From positions 23,584 to 87,583 of the IMG/VR virus record IMGVR_UViG_3300042503_001430: 64,000 bases of DNA; one strand, given 5' to 3'. This document shows, piece after piece, positions 25,497 to 33,212 of the stretch. Positions within the stretch are counted from its first letter, which is position 1, and each line of letters starts with the position of its first letter. A model generated the notes under the pieces. The model was not told the DNA's origin. It made no database searches and saw nothing but the letters and a program-made list of their open reading frames with translations. This stretch comes from a virus. Both the position numbers and the translations under genes were made by a program.

Positions 25497-26851
25497 TGAC
25501 CACGTTTACATCACTGTCGAATCTGCCGGTTGAGAAGACAAAGCGAATCTTGGTGTACCCAAACATCACGAGCAAGAACTACGAGACTGATAGCTACGTT
25601 GATGCACTGTCGATGATGATCTCATCTCTCAGAAAAGAGAGAAGCGATCTGTTTTGGCACATCATATCACCAGCGAAGCTTAAATCTCTTGAGTTTGAGA
25701 ACACACACCAGTTTGTGATTGGTGGGTTCAATACGTACTCACCACAGATGCGTATTCACTTCAACACCGATGAGTTCAAGCGAGAGATATTGAACTACAA
25801 AGACTACCAGTACGATATGGTGTTCAGTCATTTACCTGAACATACCCTTCAGTTGATGAACCTCTTGAAGTATCAGACACACTTCGATGTGCGCTGTCTT
25901 GGGTACTGTCACTGGTTTGACTTTCCTAAGATCGTAACGTGGAAAGACACCTTCATGAACAACATTACGGGTCTTCTCGAAATGGACAAATGCTTCGTGA
26001 ACACCAACGCACAGAAGAACCTTGCGATCAAAACTGCACGACAGTTTTTCTCTGATTCTGTTATCGCCAAGCTCGAAACGATACTTGAGCCGAACTACCT
26101 TGGTATCAAAGAGAGTGACTGTACATCAGCACCACGAAAGACTACTGAGAAAATTATTGCATTCAACCATCGCCCTTGGGTGTACAAAGACTACGACACG
26201 TTCATCGAAACCTGTGACAAGTTGTGGGAGAAGCGTAAAGATTTTCGTGTTTGGGTGCCGTTAGAGAAGACATCAATACGACCGTACATGTACACAGATA
26301 AGTTTGACAAGCGTGGGTACTATGATCACCTGTCGAAGTGTCGTGTGTGCTATGCACCAAAGCAGAAATATGCTGGGTGGAGTATTTCTGCTACTGATTC
26401 GATGATGAATGGGTGTCCGGTTGTGTTCTACAACGGTGACTACTACCACGAGATTTGTCCTGAAGGTGTATCAGATCACTTCACTGATATTGATTCGTCT
26501 GTTGCGCTACTAGAGAAATACCTCGATGACAATACGTATCGAAATAACAAAGCACAAGAACAACTCAACTGGGCAAGTGACGTGCTACCGTATGGTCGTA
26601 GGTCTTCGCATCAGCTTTCTAAAGCTATTGATGCTGTGCTTGATAATAGCGTTTGTGTACAGTCTCAGAACAAGCTTGGTGAATTGAAAGCGTTCATCAA
26701 AAGCCGTGGAGTTGTTTCCAAACGTGAGCTTCTGACGCACTTCAAATGGGGTCAGGGTATCAATTTTACCAGATACCGAACCGCATTGATGAAAGATCCA
26801 AATATCTTCGATTTCCAAAATACTGCCGATCCACATTTTGTGTGGAAGTGA
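25496..26851 (+). CDS. GT-B glycosyltransferase with C-terminal winged-helix-like domain
   Basis: 451 residues. N-terminal Rossmann-like part (KTKRILVYPNITSKNY), middle AFNHRPWVYKDYDTFIE, and a donor-binding region GWSISATDSMMNGCPVVFYNG typical of GT4/GT-B enzymes. The last 70 residues (LKAFIKSRGVVSKRELLTHF, FTRYRTALMKDPNIFDF) look like a winged helix, so it may bind DNA. A glycosyltransferase for modified DNA bases is a possible role, as in T4; other targets cannot be excluded. The ATG overlaps the preceding stop (TAATG). Confidence 0.68.
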   Translation: MTTFTSLSNLPVEKTKRILVYPNITSKNYETDSYVDALSMMISSLRKERSDLFWHIISPAKLKSLEFENTHQFVIGGFNTYSPQMRIHFNTDEFKREILNYKDYQYDMVFSHLPEHTLQLMNLLKYQTHFDVRCLGYCHWFDFPKIVTWKDTFMNNITGLLEMDKCFVNTNAQKNLAIKTARQFFSDSVIAKLETILEPNYLGIKESDCTSAPRKTTEKIIAFNHRPWVYKDYDTFIETCDKLWEKRKDFRVWVPLEKTSIRPYMYTDKFDKRGYYDHLSKCRVCYAPKQKYAGWSISATDSMMNGCPVVFYNGDYYHEICPEGVSDHFTDIDSSVALLEKYLDDNTYRNNKAQEQLNWASDVLPYGRRSSHQLSKAIDAVLDNSVCVQSQNKLGELKAFIKSRGVVSKRELLTHFKWGQGINFTRYRTALMKDPNIFDFQNTADPHFVWK

Positions 26852-26860
26852 GTATAATTC

Positions 26861-26889
26861 TTTACAACAACAATGCGCTCGTGTATAAT
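26861..26889 (+). promoter_or_regulatory. Strong sigma70-type promoter
   Basis: TTTACA (26861-26866), 17 nt, TATAAT (26884-26889). Drives the RNase H gene and its followers. Confidence 0.7.
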
Positions 26890-26921
26890 AAAAGGTAGAA
26901 CTACAAAGTAGCGGAGGCGTT

Positions 26922-27809
26922 ATTATACTCATTGATTTCAACCAAACCCTCATATCGAATTTGATGTCGCAGATAAGCTCGAACCCTACAGCTCAGTTAT
27001 CAGAAGACATGATTCGTCATATGGTGCTCACATCAATCTTGTCATACAAGCGCAAGTTCGGTGACAAGTATGGTCAGATGGTTTTCTGTACTGATGACAG
27101 AAAGTACTGGCGTAAAGAATTCTTCCCGTACTACAAAGCAAACCGCAAGAAAATGCGTGATGCATCAAAGTTCGACTGGAATCTCATCTTCACCACACTG
27201 AACAAGATTCGTGATGAGATCGCAGATAAGTTTCCGTATGTGGTGATTCGTGTTGAGGGTGCAGAAGCAGATGACATTGTTGCTACGATGTGTAAGTACA
27301 CTCAGTCACACCGACTCATTCAAGAGGGGTTAGACCAGGTACCTGAACCTGTAATGATCTTGTCTGGTGACAAAGACTTCTTACAGTTGCAGAAATACCC
27401 GAACGTACATCAGTACTCACCTATTCTCAAGAAGTTTCTTATTGAGAAAGAGCCACAGCGATACTTGCTTGAGCACATCTTGACTGGCGACTCTGGTGAC
27501 GGAATACCAAACTTCTTATCGAACGATGCTGTGTTCGTGACGCCAGATCAGAGACAGAAGCCTATCCGAAAAGACAAGCTTGCTGAGTGGGTTGCTTCTG
27601 ACAATTTGGAATCTATGTTCGACGAGACCATGCTCAGAAACTTCAAGAGAAACCAAACTCTCATTGATTTGAGCAACGTACCTCCAAAAATCGAGCAGAA
27701 AATCATAGAAGCCTTCGAAAAAGGTCCACAAGGTGAGCGACGGAATTTACTAAATTATTTCATAGAGAATCGTCTCAAATACTTAATGGAAAGTATTTCA
27801 GAGTTTTGA
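26922..27809 (+). CDS. rnh: RNase H (T4 Rnh-like 5' nuclease) with non-ATG start
   Basis: The conserved N-terminal metal-binding segment LIDFNQTLIS (the Asp matches Asp19 of T4 RNase H) is encoded from 26928 on, but the frame has no ATG, GTG or TTG between the stop at 26889 and a TTG at 26961, which would delete it. GGAGG at 26913-26917 sits 4 nt before ATT (26922) and 7 nt before ATA (26925), so one of these rare codons is the likely start (295 or 294 residues; T4: 305). Other motifs: EGAEADDIVATM, LSGDKDFLQL, TGDSGDGIPNF. It removes RNA primers on the lagging strand. Confidence 0.85.
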   Translation: MILIDFNQTLISNLMSQISSNPTAQLSEDMIRHMVLTSILSYKRKFGDKYGQMVFCTDDRKYWRKEFFPYYKANRKKMRDASKFDWNLIFTTLNKIRDEIADKFPYVVIRVEGAEADDIVATMCKYTQSHRLIQEGLDQVPEPVMILSGDKDFLQLQKYPNVHQYSPILKKFLIEKEPQRYLLEHILTGDSGDGIPNFLSNDAVFVTPDQRQKPIRKDKLAEWVASDNLESMFDETMLRNFKRNQTLIDLSNVPPKIEQKIIEAFEKGPQGERRNLLNYFIENRLKYLMESISEF

Positions 27810-27816
27810 TGGAGTT

Positions 27817-28350
27817 ATGATGTCTTCCCTGAGTGTTGCAGAGGTTGTTCAGTTATTGAAGTCTGCGAAGACCAAGAACGAGCGAACTCAAATATTGAAA
27901 ACTCATGATTCACCTGCACTGCGTGGAATCTTGAGAATGAATTATGACGCATCTTTGGTTTTGTCGCTACCCGAAGGTAAGCCACCATACACCCCGATGG
28001 CGGTACCACAGGGTTTTGGTAACACGACATTGAAGGTTTCTGCTAAGGGTTGGTACGTTTTCAATAGAGAGAACACACCGAACCTCAGACAGTCAAAACG
28101 AGAGGCGATGTTTATTAGTTTGCTAGAAGCTCTTGATCCGGTAGAAGCAGAAATTCTTCTCGCTGCGAAAGACAAGAAGCTTGAGTTGGGTCTAACCAAA
28201 AAGGCAATCGACGAAGTATTTCCAGGTTTGATAAAATCTGAAGGTAAGACTAATGGCAAAAAAGAACAGTCAGCAAAAGCAGCTAACAACGCAGCAAGCA
28301 CCGCCACTGAGAGCGATGGTGAAGCTGCACGAACTGATACTGACATTTGA
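27817..28350 (+). CDS. Conserved phage protein (DUF6433-like)
   Basis: 177 residues (or 176 from the second ATG), GGAG before the start. SAKTKNERTQILKTHDSPALRGILRMNYD and LPEGKPPYTP match my memory of DUF6433, conserved in marine T4-like phages next to rnh or PhoH genes. The first two thirds are folded, the last 40 residues Ala/Lys/Glu-rich. Function unknown. The 3' end overlaps the next gene in another frame by about 98 nt. Confidence 0.7.
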   Translation: MMSSLSVAEVVQLLKSAKTKNERTQILKTHDSPALRGILRMNYDASLVLSLPEGKPPYTPMAVPQGFGNTTLKVSAKGWYVFNRENTPNLRQSKREAMFISLLEALDPVEAEILLAAKDKKLELGLTKKAIDEVFPGLIKSEGKTNGKKEQSAKAANNAASTATESDGEAARTDTDI

Positions 28351-28522
28351 TACTAACAAGCCAAACGAGCAGATCGAAGCACAAGCAATTCACCTGTTAG
28401 ATGAAATTAACAAACTTCTCTGCAAGCATTTCAAAGAGTTGTTGCCACAGGTCTATAAAGATCCAAAGAAGAAGACTAAGATTTCAGTTGTTCCAATCAC
28501 TCCAGAAGACCTTGAAGAATAG
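28253..28522 (+). CDS. Hypothetical small protein overlapping DUF6433 gene
   Basis: 89 residues in the +1 frame relative to the upstream gene, starting in its low-complexity tail. The C-terminal 60 residues form a helix pair (MVKLHELILTFDTNKPNEQI, LLDEINKLLCKHFKELL) with normal composition, and the frame stays open 170 nt past the upstream stop, which supports a real gene. Function unknown. Confidence 0.5.
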   Translation: MAKKNSQQKQLTTQQAPPLRAMVKLHELILTFDTNKPNEQIEAQAIHLLDEINKLLCKHFKELLPQVYKDPKKKTKISVVPITPEDLEE

Positions 28523-28545
28523 TTTGGATACTTCGGTTTTGTAGC

Positions 28546-28553
28546 CATAAATA
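28546..28553 (+). promoter_or_regulatory. Late promoter CATAAATA
   Basis: Predicted start near 28559, 23 nt before the ATG of the membrane metallopeptidase. Confidence 0.6.
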
Positions 28554-28581
28554 AAATAGGCTATAAACACGTAGGTACCGA

Positions 28582-29211
28582 ATGAATTTACTACTTTCAG
28601 CACTCGTCTCTCTCGTCAGAGTATCTGTAAAAATCTTCTTTGCAGTGCTACCCTCCGTTTTGGTTCTTGCAGTATTGACTCAGCCAGAGATTTTGATGAA
28701 TCGTGGTGTCTCGGTAATTAGCAAGACTGACCATGTAGCTATTCACGAGTTGTTTCCAAACTCTTCATGGAATGACCTTGAGCCATGCGGTAAGTATTTC
28801 GATGAGCTAGAAGAGTTTCGCAAAGCTCGACAGTGCGTAAATGATAACGTGTGGTCGGATAGACCTCTCACCTCTAACGAGCTAGATTTTCCTATTCCTC
28901 GCTGCTACATCGTGAAAGCACACGGCCCTAATGTTCTCTCAAAAGATGGAATCAACTTCATACCAATATTTGATGGTATGGGTGTGGGTGCTATTGTTGG
29001 TGTTTATCAACCAGAGACGCATACCGTGTATGTTGTAGAGAACGTAGACGCACCTATGGTGTATCGTCACGAACTTCAGCACTACTTCTTACATGAGCAT
29101 GACCCAGAAACTTCGGGTGGTGGTCATCACCAGCCTATTTGGCAAAAGTGTGAACCTCCATATTACACACCTTCAAAGAAGGCTGAAGCTCTCGGCAAGA
29201 AAGAAGATTAG
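28582..29211 (+). CDS. Membrane-anchored HExxH metallopeptidase-like protein
   Basis: 209 residues. N-terminal membrane anchor (about 12-35, FFAVLPSVLVLAVL). The C-terminal part has YRHELQHYFLHEHDP: HELQH at 163-167 as zinc motif, and GGGHHQPIW (His 182-183) as possible third ligand. Four cysteines (near 69, 85, 108, 190) suggest a periplasmic, disulfide-bonded domain. Expressed from a late promoter, so lysis or exit functions are plausible; substrate unknown. Confidence 0.6.
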   Translation: MNLLLSALVSLVRVSVKIFFAVLPSVLVLAVLTQPEILMNRGVSVISKTDHVAIHELFPNSSWNDLEPCGKYFDELEEFRKARQCVNDNVWSDRPLTSNELDFPIPRCYIVKAHGPNVLSKDGINFIPIFDGMGVGAIVGVYQPETHTVYVVENVDAPMVYRHELQHYFLHEHDPETSGGGHHQPIWQKCEPPYYTPSKKAEALGKKED

Positions 29212-29222
29212 CTCTTCTTTTT
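29200..29222 (+). terminator. Bidirectional Rho-independent terminator
   Basis: 8-bp stem AAAGAAGA / TCTTCTTT with loop TTAGC; T run on the + strand and, read in reverse, also on the - strand. It sits between the metallopeptidase and a candidate gene on the opposite strand. Confidence 0.7.
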
Positions 29223-29357
29223 GGATCTAGGCTTTTTTGTGGATTTCTCTTCCTTTTTCGTGGATATTGGAAGTGGTCCAGCATTACAAGCCTTTATCAA
29301 TCCAAGCTTGAACAATACTTGACAGATCAGACACTTAATTCGCTTCTTAATATTCAT
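29208..29357 (-). CDS. Candidate 49-residue basic protein
   Basis: Frame on the - strand starting MNIKKRIKCLICQVLF, with a CLIC pair and a Cys further on (KACNAG), ending in a Lys/Ser-rich tail. The shared terminator at its 3' end supports transcription from that side, and GGTAAG stands before the ATG, but it would be a lone minus gene among plus genes. Confidence 0.35.
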   Translation of the reverse strand: MNIKKRIKCLICQVLFKLGLIKACNAGPLPISTKKEEKSTKKPRSKKKS

Positions 29358-29394
29358 ACTTACCCATAAAGTTGTTTGTGTGTCGCACACAGTG

Positions 29395-29403
29395 TGATAT
29401 ACT
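29395..29403 (+). promoter_or_regulatory. Extended -10 promoter, start at the ATG
   Basis: TGA-TATACT; a weak TTTGTG -35 lies 17 nt upstream. Predicted start is about 29410, the ATG of the next gene. Confidence 0.5.
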
Positions 29404-29409
29404 ATATGT

Positions 29410-29994
29410 ATGAATATTTTCTACCTTTCTTCTGACCCCGTACAAGCTGCACGTTACCACCTCGACAAGCACGTTGTAAAAATGATACTTGAGACCGCAC
29501 AACTTCTCAGTACCGCACATCGTATGCTCGACGGCGTGCAGACTCAAGTTTCCAAAACCACCAAGACTGGTAAGCAGAAGACAGTCAAGCGTTACATACT
29601 CGCAAACCCTCTACACAACGAGATTGTCTACAGTGCTACGCATATCAACCATCCGTGCGCCATCTGGTGTCGTGAGAACATAAATAACTATATGTGGTTA
29701 TATGAGCTTTTCGTGGCGCTGTGTGACGAATATACTTACCGCTACGGCAAAAAACATAGGTCTGACATCTTACTGCGTGACATTCTCAAGTCGCCGCCGA
29801 CCAGCATTTCTCACGCACCATTTACACCACCAGCACAAGCGATGCCTGACCGATACAAACATGCTGACCCTGTTGTTGCGTATCAGCAATATTACATCGG
29901 CGAAAAATACAGATTTGCCAGATACACAAAACGCCCACGTCCTGCTTGGTTCAAAGTCACCGATTATCATGGGGGTGAACATGCCAACGTATGA
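29410..29994 (+). CDS. Conserved phage protein (MNIFYLSSDP family)
   Basis: 194 residues. MNIFYLSSDPVQAARYHLDKHVVKM, ETAQLLSTAHRMLDG, HPCAIWCRENINNYMWLY and FTPPAQAMPDRYK are diagnostic for a family widespread in T4-like and other large phages, sometimes labelled pyrimidine-dimer glycosylase-like; I cannot confirm that function. Several invariant His and Trp suggest an enzyme. The 3' end overlaps the FmdB-like gene by 14 nt. Confidence 0.65.
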   Translation: MNIFYLSSDPVQAARYHLDKHVVKMILETAQLLSTAHRMLDGVQTQVSKTTKTGKQKTVKRYILANPLHNEIVYSATHINHPCAIWCRENINNYMWLYELFVALCDEYTYRYGKKHRSDILLRDILKSPPTSISHAPFTPPAQAMPDRYKHADPVVAYQQYYIGEKYRFARYTKRPRPAWFKVTDYHGGEHANV

Positions 29995-30241
29995 TTATAC
30001 TTGCTCTAAGTGTGGTCACACATTTGAACGAATCTGTCGAATCGCTAACAGGCTCGATGCAGAACAGGAACCGTGTCCTGGCTGTAACGATAAATGTTGT
30101 GTGAGTTTGACGATCAACACACCTTCTCTTGTAAGTCCGTTTCGAGTTGATGGTTTAGTTAAACCGAAGGGTGACTTCAAAGAACGTATGCAACAGATCA
30201 AATCAAAATCGGGTAGAAAAAACACTATTAAGGATTACTAA
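29981..30241 (+). CDS. FmdB-family zinc ribbon protein (second copy)
   Basis: 86 residues starting MPTYDYTCSKCG, second CPGC near residue 38: FmdB/Zn-ribbon_8 fold. GGGGG lies 3-9 nt before the ATG, so longer in-frame extensions upstream are rejected. The basic tail KSKSGRKNTIKDY may bind nucleic acid. Divergent paralogue of the gene at 8217. Confidence 0.78.
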   Translation: MPTYDYTCSKCGHTFERICRIANRLDAEQEPCPGCNDKCCVSLTINTPSLVSPFRVDGLVKPKGDFKERMQQIKSKSGRKNTIKDY

Positions 30242-30244
30242 TCC

Positions 30245-31015
30245 ATGGGCAAACGGTCCAGCAGAAAAAACGCACATCACGAGCCGCAAGAAGAGACAGT
30301 TTTTGAGGAGATAGTAGATCCTTATCGCCGACAGAAAAAGCTACTCAAGCACAATTTTCCGTTAGGTCAGATTACTCCATTAACTGACAATCAAGAAGCT
30401 GCGTTTCATGCAAATGGTTCTGCAAAGAATCTCGTTCTGTATGGTGTTGCTGGCACAGGTAAAACATTTCTTGCGTCTTATTTCGCACTCAGTGATCTTG
30501 TTGCGGGTCATGCAAAACGAATCATCATTGTTCGAAGTGCAGTGACAACACGTGATCAAGGTTTCTTACCAGGTACGCTTCAAGAAAAAATGGCTATGTA
30601 CGAAGCGCCATATCGTGAAGTGTTTGCTGAATTGTGTGGTGGTAGACGTGATGTCTATGATGTTCTCAAGAAGAAAGACTACCTTGAGTTCATGTCAACA
30701 TCATTCATTCGAGGTGTCACATTCGATGATGCAATTATCATCGTAGATGAAATTCAGAACCTCACCGATCATGAAGTCAATTCTGTGTTGACTCGTGTTG
30801 GTAAAAATACTCGTGTCATTCTTTGTGGTGACACACGACAGAACGATCTTAAAATGACGGGCAAGAAGAATCAAGAAACTGGTATGCCAGGTCTGCTGTC
30901 GGTTGCGAGAGCGATGAACAGTTTTGCGCTCGTCGAGTTCGGTGTGAAAGATATTGTGCGCTCTGGTTTCGTCAAAGAGTACATCATCACACGCATCAAT
31001 CTTGGACTCGATTGA
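30245..31015 (+). CDS. phoH: PhoH-like P-loop ATPase
   Basis: 256 residues. Walker A GVAGTGKT near residues 69-76, RSAVTTRDQGFLPGTLQEKM, Walker B IIIVDEIQNL and GDTRQNDL are the PhoH signatures. PhoH proteins are common in marine phages and are probably RNA-associated ATPases; the role in infection is not settled. The start is 3 nt after the upstream stop. Confidence 0.9.
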   Translation: MGKRSSRKNAHHEPQEETVFEEIVDPYRRQKKLLKHNFPLGQITPLTDNQEAAFHANGSAKNLVLYGVAGTGKTFLASYFALSDLVAGHAKRIIIVRSAVTTRDQGFLPGTLQEKMAMYEAPYREVFAELCGGRRDVYDVLKKKDYLEFMSTSFIRGVTFDDAIIIVDEIQNLTDHEVNSVLTRVGKNTRVILCGDTRQNDLKMTGKKNQETGMPGLLSVARAMNSFALVEFGVKDIVRSGFVKEYIITRINLGLD

Positions 31016-31036
31016 TTCTGAAAGAACGATAAAATC

Positions 31037-31065
31037 TTGCTTTTTCGTTTCATTTTGTGTACATT
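31037..31065 (+). promoter_or_regulatory. Sigma70-type promoter
   Basis: TTGCTT (31037-31042), 17 nt, TACATT (31060-31065), before the MazG-like gene. Confidence 0.5.
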
Positions 31066-31097
31066 ATGAAAGCAGTATTCATTAAAGGTGATTGAAC

Positions 31098-31547
31098 ATG
31101 GCAAAGAACACAAAGAAGACAGAGGGTGTAAAGCACGACCAGCAGAAAATCCGTTGGGACTTGATTCCATACGATGCAGTCAATGAGATTGCTAAAGTAC
31201 TCACTTTCGGTGCAGCGAAGTATGAAGCACGAAATTGGGAAAAGGGTATGGATTGGTCACGTGCGTTCGGTGCACTACAACGCCACCTCACTCGATGGTT
31301 TCATGGTCAAGATAAAGACAAAGAGACCAAACTCACTCACTTAGCAAATGCTGGTTGTTGCTTGTTCTTTCTACTCTCATGGGAGCTTCGTCAAGTTGGT
31401 AATGACGACCGACCGAAGTTAGATCCAAAACTTCTTGAGCACATGGATGATACAGAATTCATGCAAAATGTATTCGAACTTCTCAAGCAGGTAAACCAGC
31501 AACAATCCACAGAAGACGAAGAAGTTGCAGAGAACCTTCCAAACTAG
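31098..31547 (+). CDS. dATP/dGTP pyrophosphohydrolase-like (MazG-type, PF18909-like)
   Basis: 149 residues. GVKHDQQKIRWDLIPYDAVNEIAKVLTFGAAKY, NWEKGMDW, RHLTRWF and HLANAGCCLFFLL match the dATP/dGTP diphosphohydrolase N-terminal family often found in phages. It would trim selected dNTPs, balancing the RNR output. A TTG two codons upstream is rejected in favour of the ATG. Confidence 0.75.
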   Translation: MAKNTKKTEGVKHDQQKIRWDLIPYDAVNEIAKVLTFGAAKYEARNWEKGMDWSRAFGALQRHLTRWFHGQDKDKETKLTHLANAGCCLFFLLSWELRQVGNDDRPKLDPKLLEHMDDTEFMQNVFELLKQVNQQQSTEDEEVAENLPN

Positions 31548-31560
31548 GTTCATGTAAATA

Positions 31561-31589
31561 TTGACAATCACATAAATCTTGTGTATACT
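31561..31589 (+). promoter_or_regulatory. Consensus sigma70 promoter of the tmRNA gene
   Basis: TTGACA (31561-31566), 17 nt, TATACT (31584-31589), then GGTT. Predicted start lies at about 31596, 2 nt before the mature tmRNA 5' end. Confidence 0.8.
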
Positions 31590-31597
31590 GGTTTTAC

Positions 31598-31985
31598 GGG
31601 CCTGCGTAGTTTCGACAAGCTGTAGGAACTAGCCTCTCCCACAACACGATGATGGTTCTTGGCATCGTAATAAATGAACCACCGTTTAAGTGCAAACTTC
31701 AACGACTCTGCTTACGCCTTAGCTGCATAAGCCGTGGTGTGTAACTGTTCTGCTAGTTACGTTACACACTGCGAAACTCAAACTAGCGGTGCTCACGGAT
31801 AACCGTTCGTAACGTGAGGGTAAAACCTAATCTTGGAGCGGGAATAGTGGCTACCCACTACCGACATGACTTAGAGGTGTTTGATCTGTAAAGTCTGAGG
31901 TCTATTAATTGATCAACCTATTGTTGTAAACGGAACTAGAGAACACAGCTTGAACAACGGGTGCGACTCCCGTTCAGGTCCACCA
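31598..31985 (+). ncRNA. ssrA: Transfer-messenger RNA (tmRNA)
   Basis: The 5' end GGGCCTG pairs with CAGGTCC at 31975-31981 (7 bp, one G-U), followed by encoded ACCA. The T arm is ACGGG-TGCGACT-CCCGT. GTAGTTTCGAC near the 5' end matches the tmRNA D-loop region. An internal frame from 31692 (resume codon GCA) to TAA at 31728-31730 encodes ANFNDSAYALAA, whose ALAA end is the universal proteolysis tag. Downstream, several pseudoknot-like stems are possible. The RNA would rescue stalled ribosomes and tag nascent proteins during infection. It is one-piece, not permuted. Confidence 0.93.
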
Positions 31986-31991
31986 ATTTGT

Positions 31992-31999
31992 CATAAATA
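31992..31999 (+). promoter_or_regulatory. Late promoter CATAAATA
   Basis: Just after the tmRNA 3' end. Predicted start is 32005, the first base of a 12-bp stem in the leader of the next gene. Confidence 0.72.
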
Positions 32000-32004
32000 G
32001 TAAC

Positions 32005-32094
32005 GGGTTTGTCACTAGGAAGTGTTTTTACCGTTTCCTGCTGCGAATCTGACTCCGAAGCGGAACGGTGCCAGGAGTTAGAAGTGACAAGCCC
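32005..32094 (+). ncRNA. Structured late 5' leader or small RNA
   Basis: GGGTTTGTCACT (32005-32016) pairs with AGTGACAAGCCC (32083-32094) over 12 bp with one G-U, closing a 66-nt interior that can form further helices (CCGTTTCC with GGAACGG). The stem begins at the predicted late start and ends 11 nt before the ATG at 32106, so it may protect the mRNA or control translation. Confidence 0.55.
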
Positions 32095-32105
32095 ACTTGA
32101 ATATT

Positions 32106-32960
32106 ATGAAAAACTTTTCAGAATTTCTAACAGAATCAATACTCGACCCCGAACAAGCTACCTTGTCGCCACAGGTGTTTGATGCAGACGGTACGAAGCT
32201 CAAGCCTGAAGTTCGCACTCAAATCATCGCAGGTATCTCGAAGCTTGCTGATAAAGCTAACGTGGTAGACTACACACTCATTGGTAGCATACTCACGAAG
32301 CGATATGCACCAGACTCAGATATTGATGTGAACATTCTTATCAACACCAAGCAGAGTCAGATTGATGATATTCGCTCGTTAGCTGTCAGTCTCAGTGGCA
32401 AAACCATCACCGGCACAAAACACCCAATCAACTACCACGTCTTAGCAGACAAAACAGATTTTGATAATGCAAACGAATCTGCTGATGGTGTGTTTGACAT
32501 CAGCAACAATACGTTCATACGAAAACCAACCGAAAAGCCATTTCACATCGAGAAGTACTTCGGTGAATTCAAGAATGTTGTCTCTAAGATTGACGCACTC
32601 AAAGACGATTTGAAAGATGACTTGATTGACTACTCGGTGTTGAAAGCATTCTCAGAAGAAGACATGACGAACCTTCGCAAGATGATTGAGAAAGAGCTTG
32701 ATGAGATTGAGAGTGATGTGAAGGGTCTTTCTGCACTCTATGACAAAATCTGGAAAGACAGAAACGCAGGGTTTCAGAAGAAGCTTACGCCCAAAGAGAT
32801 TCGAGAATATGGCACCAAGAATCGACTACCAGGTAATGTCATCTACAAGTTGCTTGAGCGTCACCACTACCTTCAATTTTTACATCAGGTAGAAGAGATT
32901 GTAGCAGACGGCAAAGTTTCTGAAAAAGAAGCTGATAAATTGATTGACATTGTTTTCTAG
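32106..32960 (+). CDS. Capsid-targeted pol-beta-type nucleotidyltransferase
   Basis: 284 residues. Leader MKNFSEFLTE-S. The body has LIGSILTKRYAPDSDIDVNI: Gly60-Ser61 and the acidic pair Asp72/Asp74 of the pol-beta nucleotidyltransferase fold (GS-x10-DxD). The rest is helical with long charged segments. Such enzymes add nucleotides to RNA, proteins or antibiotics; as an injected protein it could modify a host target. The ATG, not the TTG three codons earlier, gives the conserved leader. Preceded by a structured late leader RNA. Confidence 0.75.
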   Translation: MKNFSEFLTESILDPEQATLSPQVFDADGTKLKPEVRTQIIAGISKLADKANVVDYTLIGSILTKRYAPDSDIDVNILINTKQSQIDDIRSLAVSLSGKTITGTKHPINYHVLADKTDFDNANESADGVFDISNNTFIRKPTEKPFHIEKYFGEFKNVVSKIDALKDDLKDDLIDYSVLKAFSEEDMTNLRKMIEKELDEIESDVKGLSALYDKIWKDRNAGFQKKLTPKEIREYGTKNRLPGNVIYKLLERHHYLQFLHQVEEIVADGKVSEKEADKLIDIVF

Positions 32961-33184
32961 TGTGGTATCGTATGTCGATGCGAATGGTATTTCCATTTTT
33001 AGTTGTGATTTCTATCTTTGTGGGTCTATTCTTGTTGGGTAGGTTCGCAACGAAAAAGCACATTAATACAATAAATTGCATTTCTATGTGTGGTGATGGT
33101 GTTTGTGGATACAACATAATGTGTGAGTATCCACCCTGCGGGTGTTCAGAAAATGCTGTCGTATGTCCACGGGATTGTCATTAA
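32960..33184 (+). CDS. Membrane-anchored Cys-rich small protein
   Basis: 74 residues from GTG, or 70 from the ATG at 32972 (MSMRMVFPF). One membrane span (VFPFLVVISIFVGLFLLG), then a 40-residue domain with eight Cys: CGDGVCGYNIMCEYPPCGC and a final CPRDC. CGDGxC with CPxDC occurs in secreted disulfide-rich or metal-binding modules. Probably faces the periplasm. It overlaps the upstream stop by one base. Function unknown. Confidence 0.5.
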   Translation: MWYRMSMRMVFPFLVVISIFVGLFLLGRFATKKHINTINCISMCGDGVCGYNIMCEYPPCGCSENAVVCPRDCH

Positions 33185-33212
33185 AAAATTTTTGTAGGAC
33201 CATATCCAAACT

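Noticed and set aside
28257-28264. A-rich slippery site at the DUF6433/28253 overlap
   Set aside because: The two frames differ by +1, not -1, and the second frame has its own ATG, so overlapping genes explain it better than frameshifting.
29679-29686. CATAAATA inside the MNIFYL gene
   Set aside because: Within coding sequence, no gene start follows at late-promoter distance.
29702-29980. N-terminal extension of the FmdB-like gene
   Set aside because: The longer frame overlaps the upstream gene completely; a strong GGGGG site marks the ATG at 29981.
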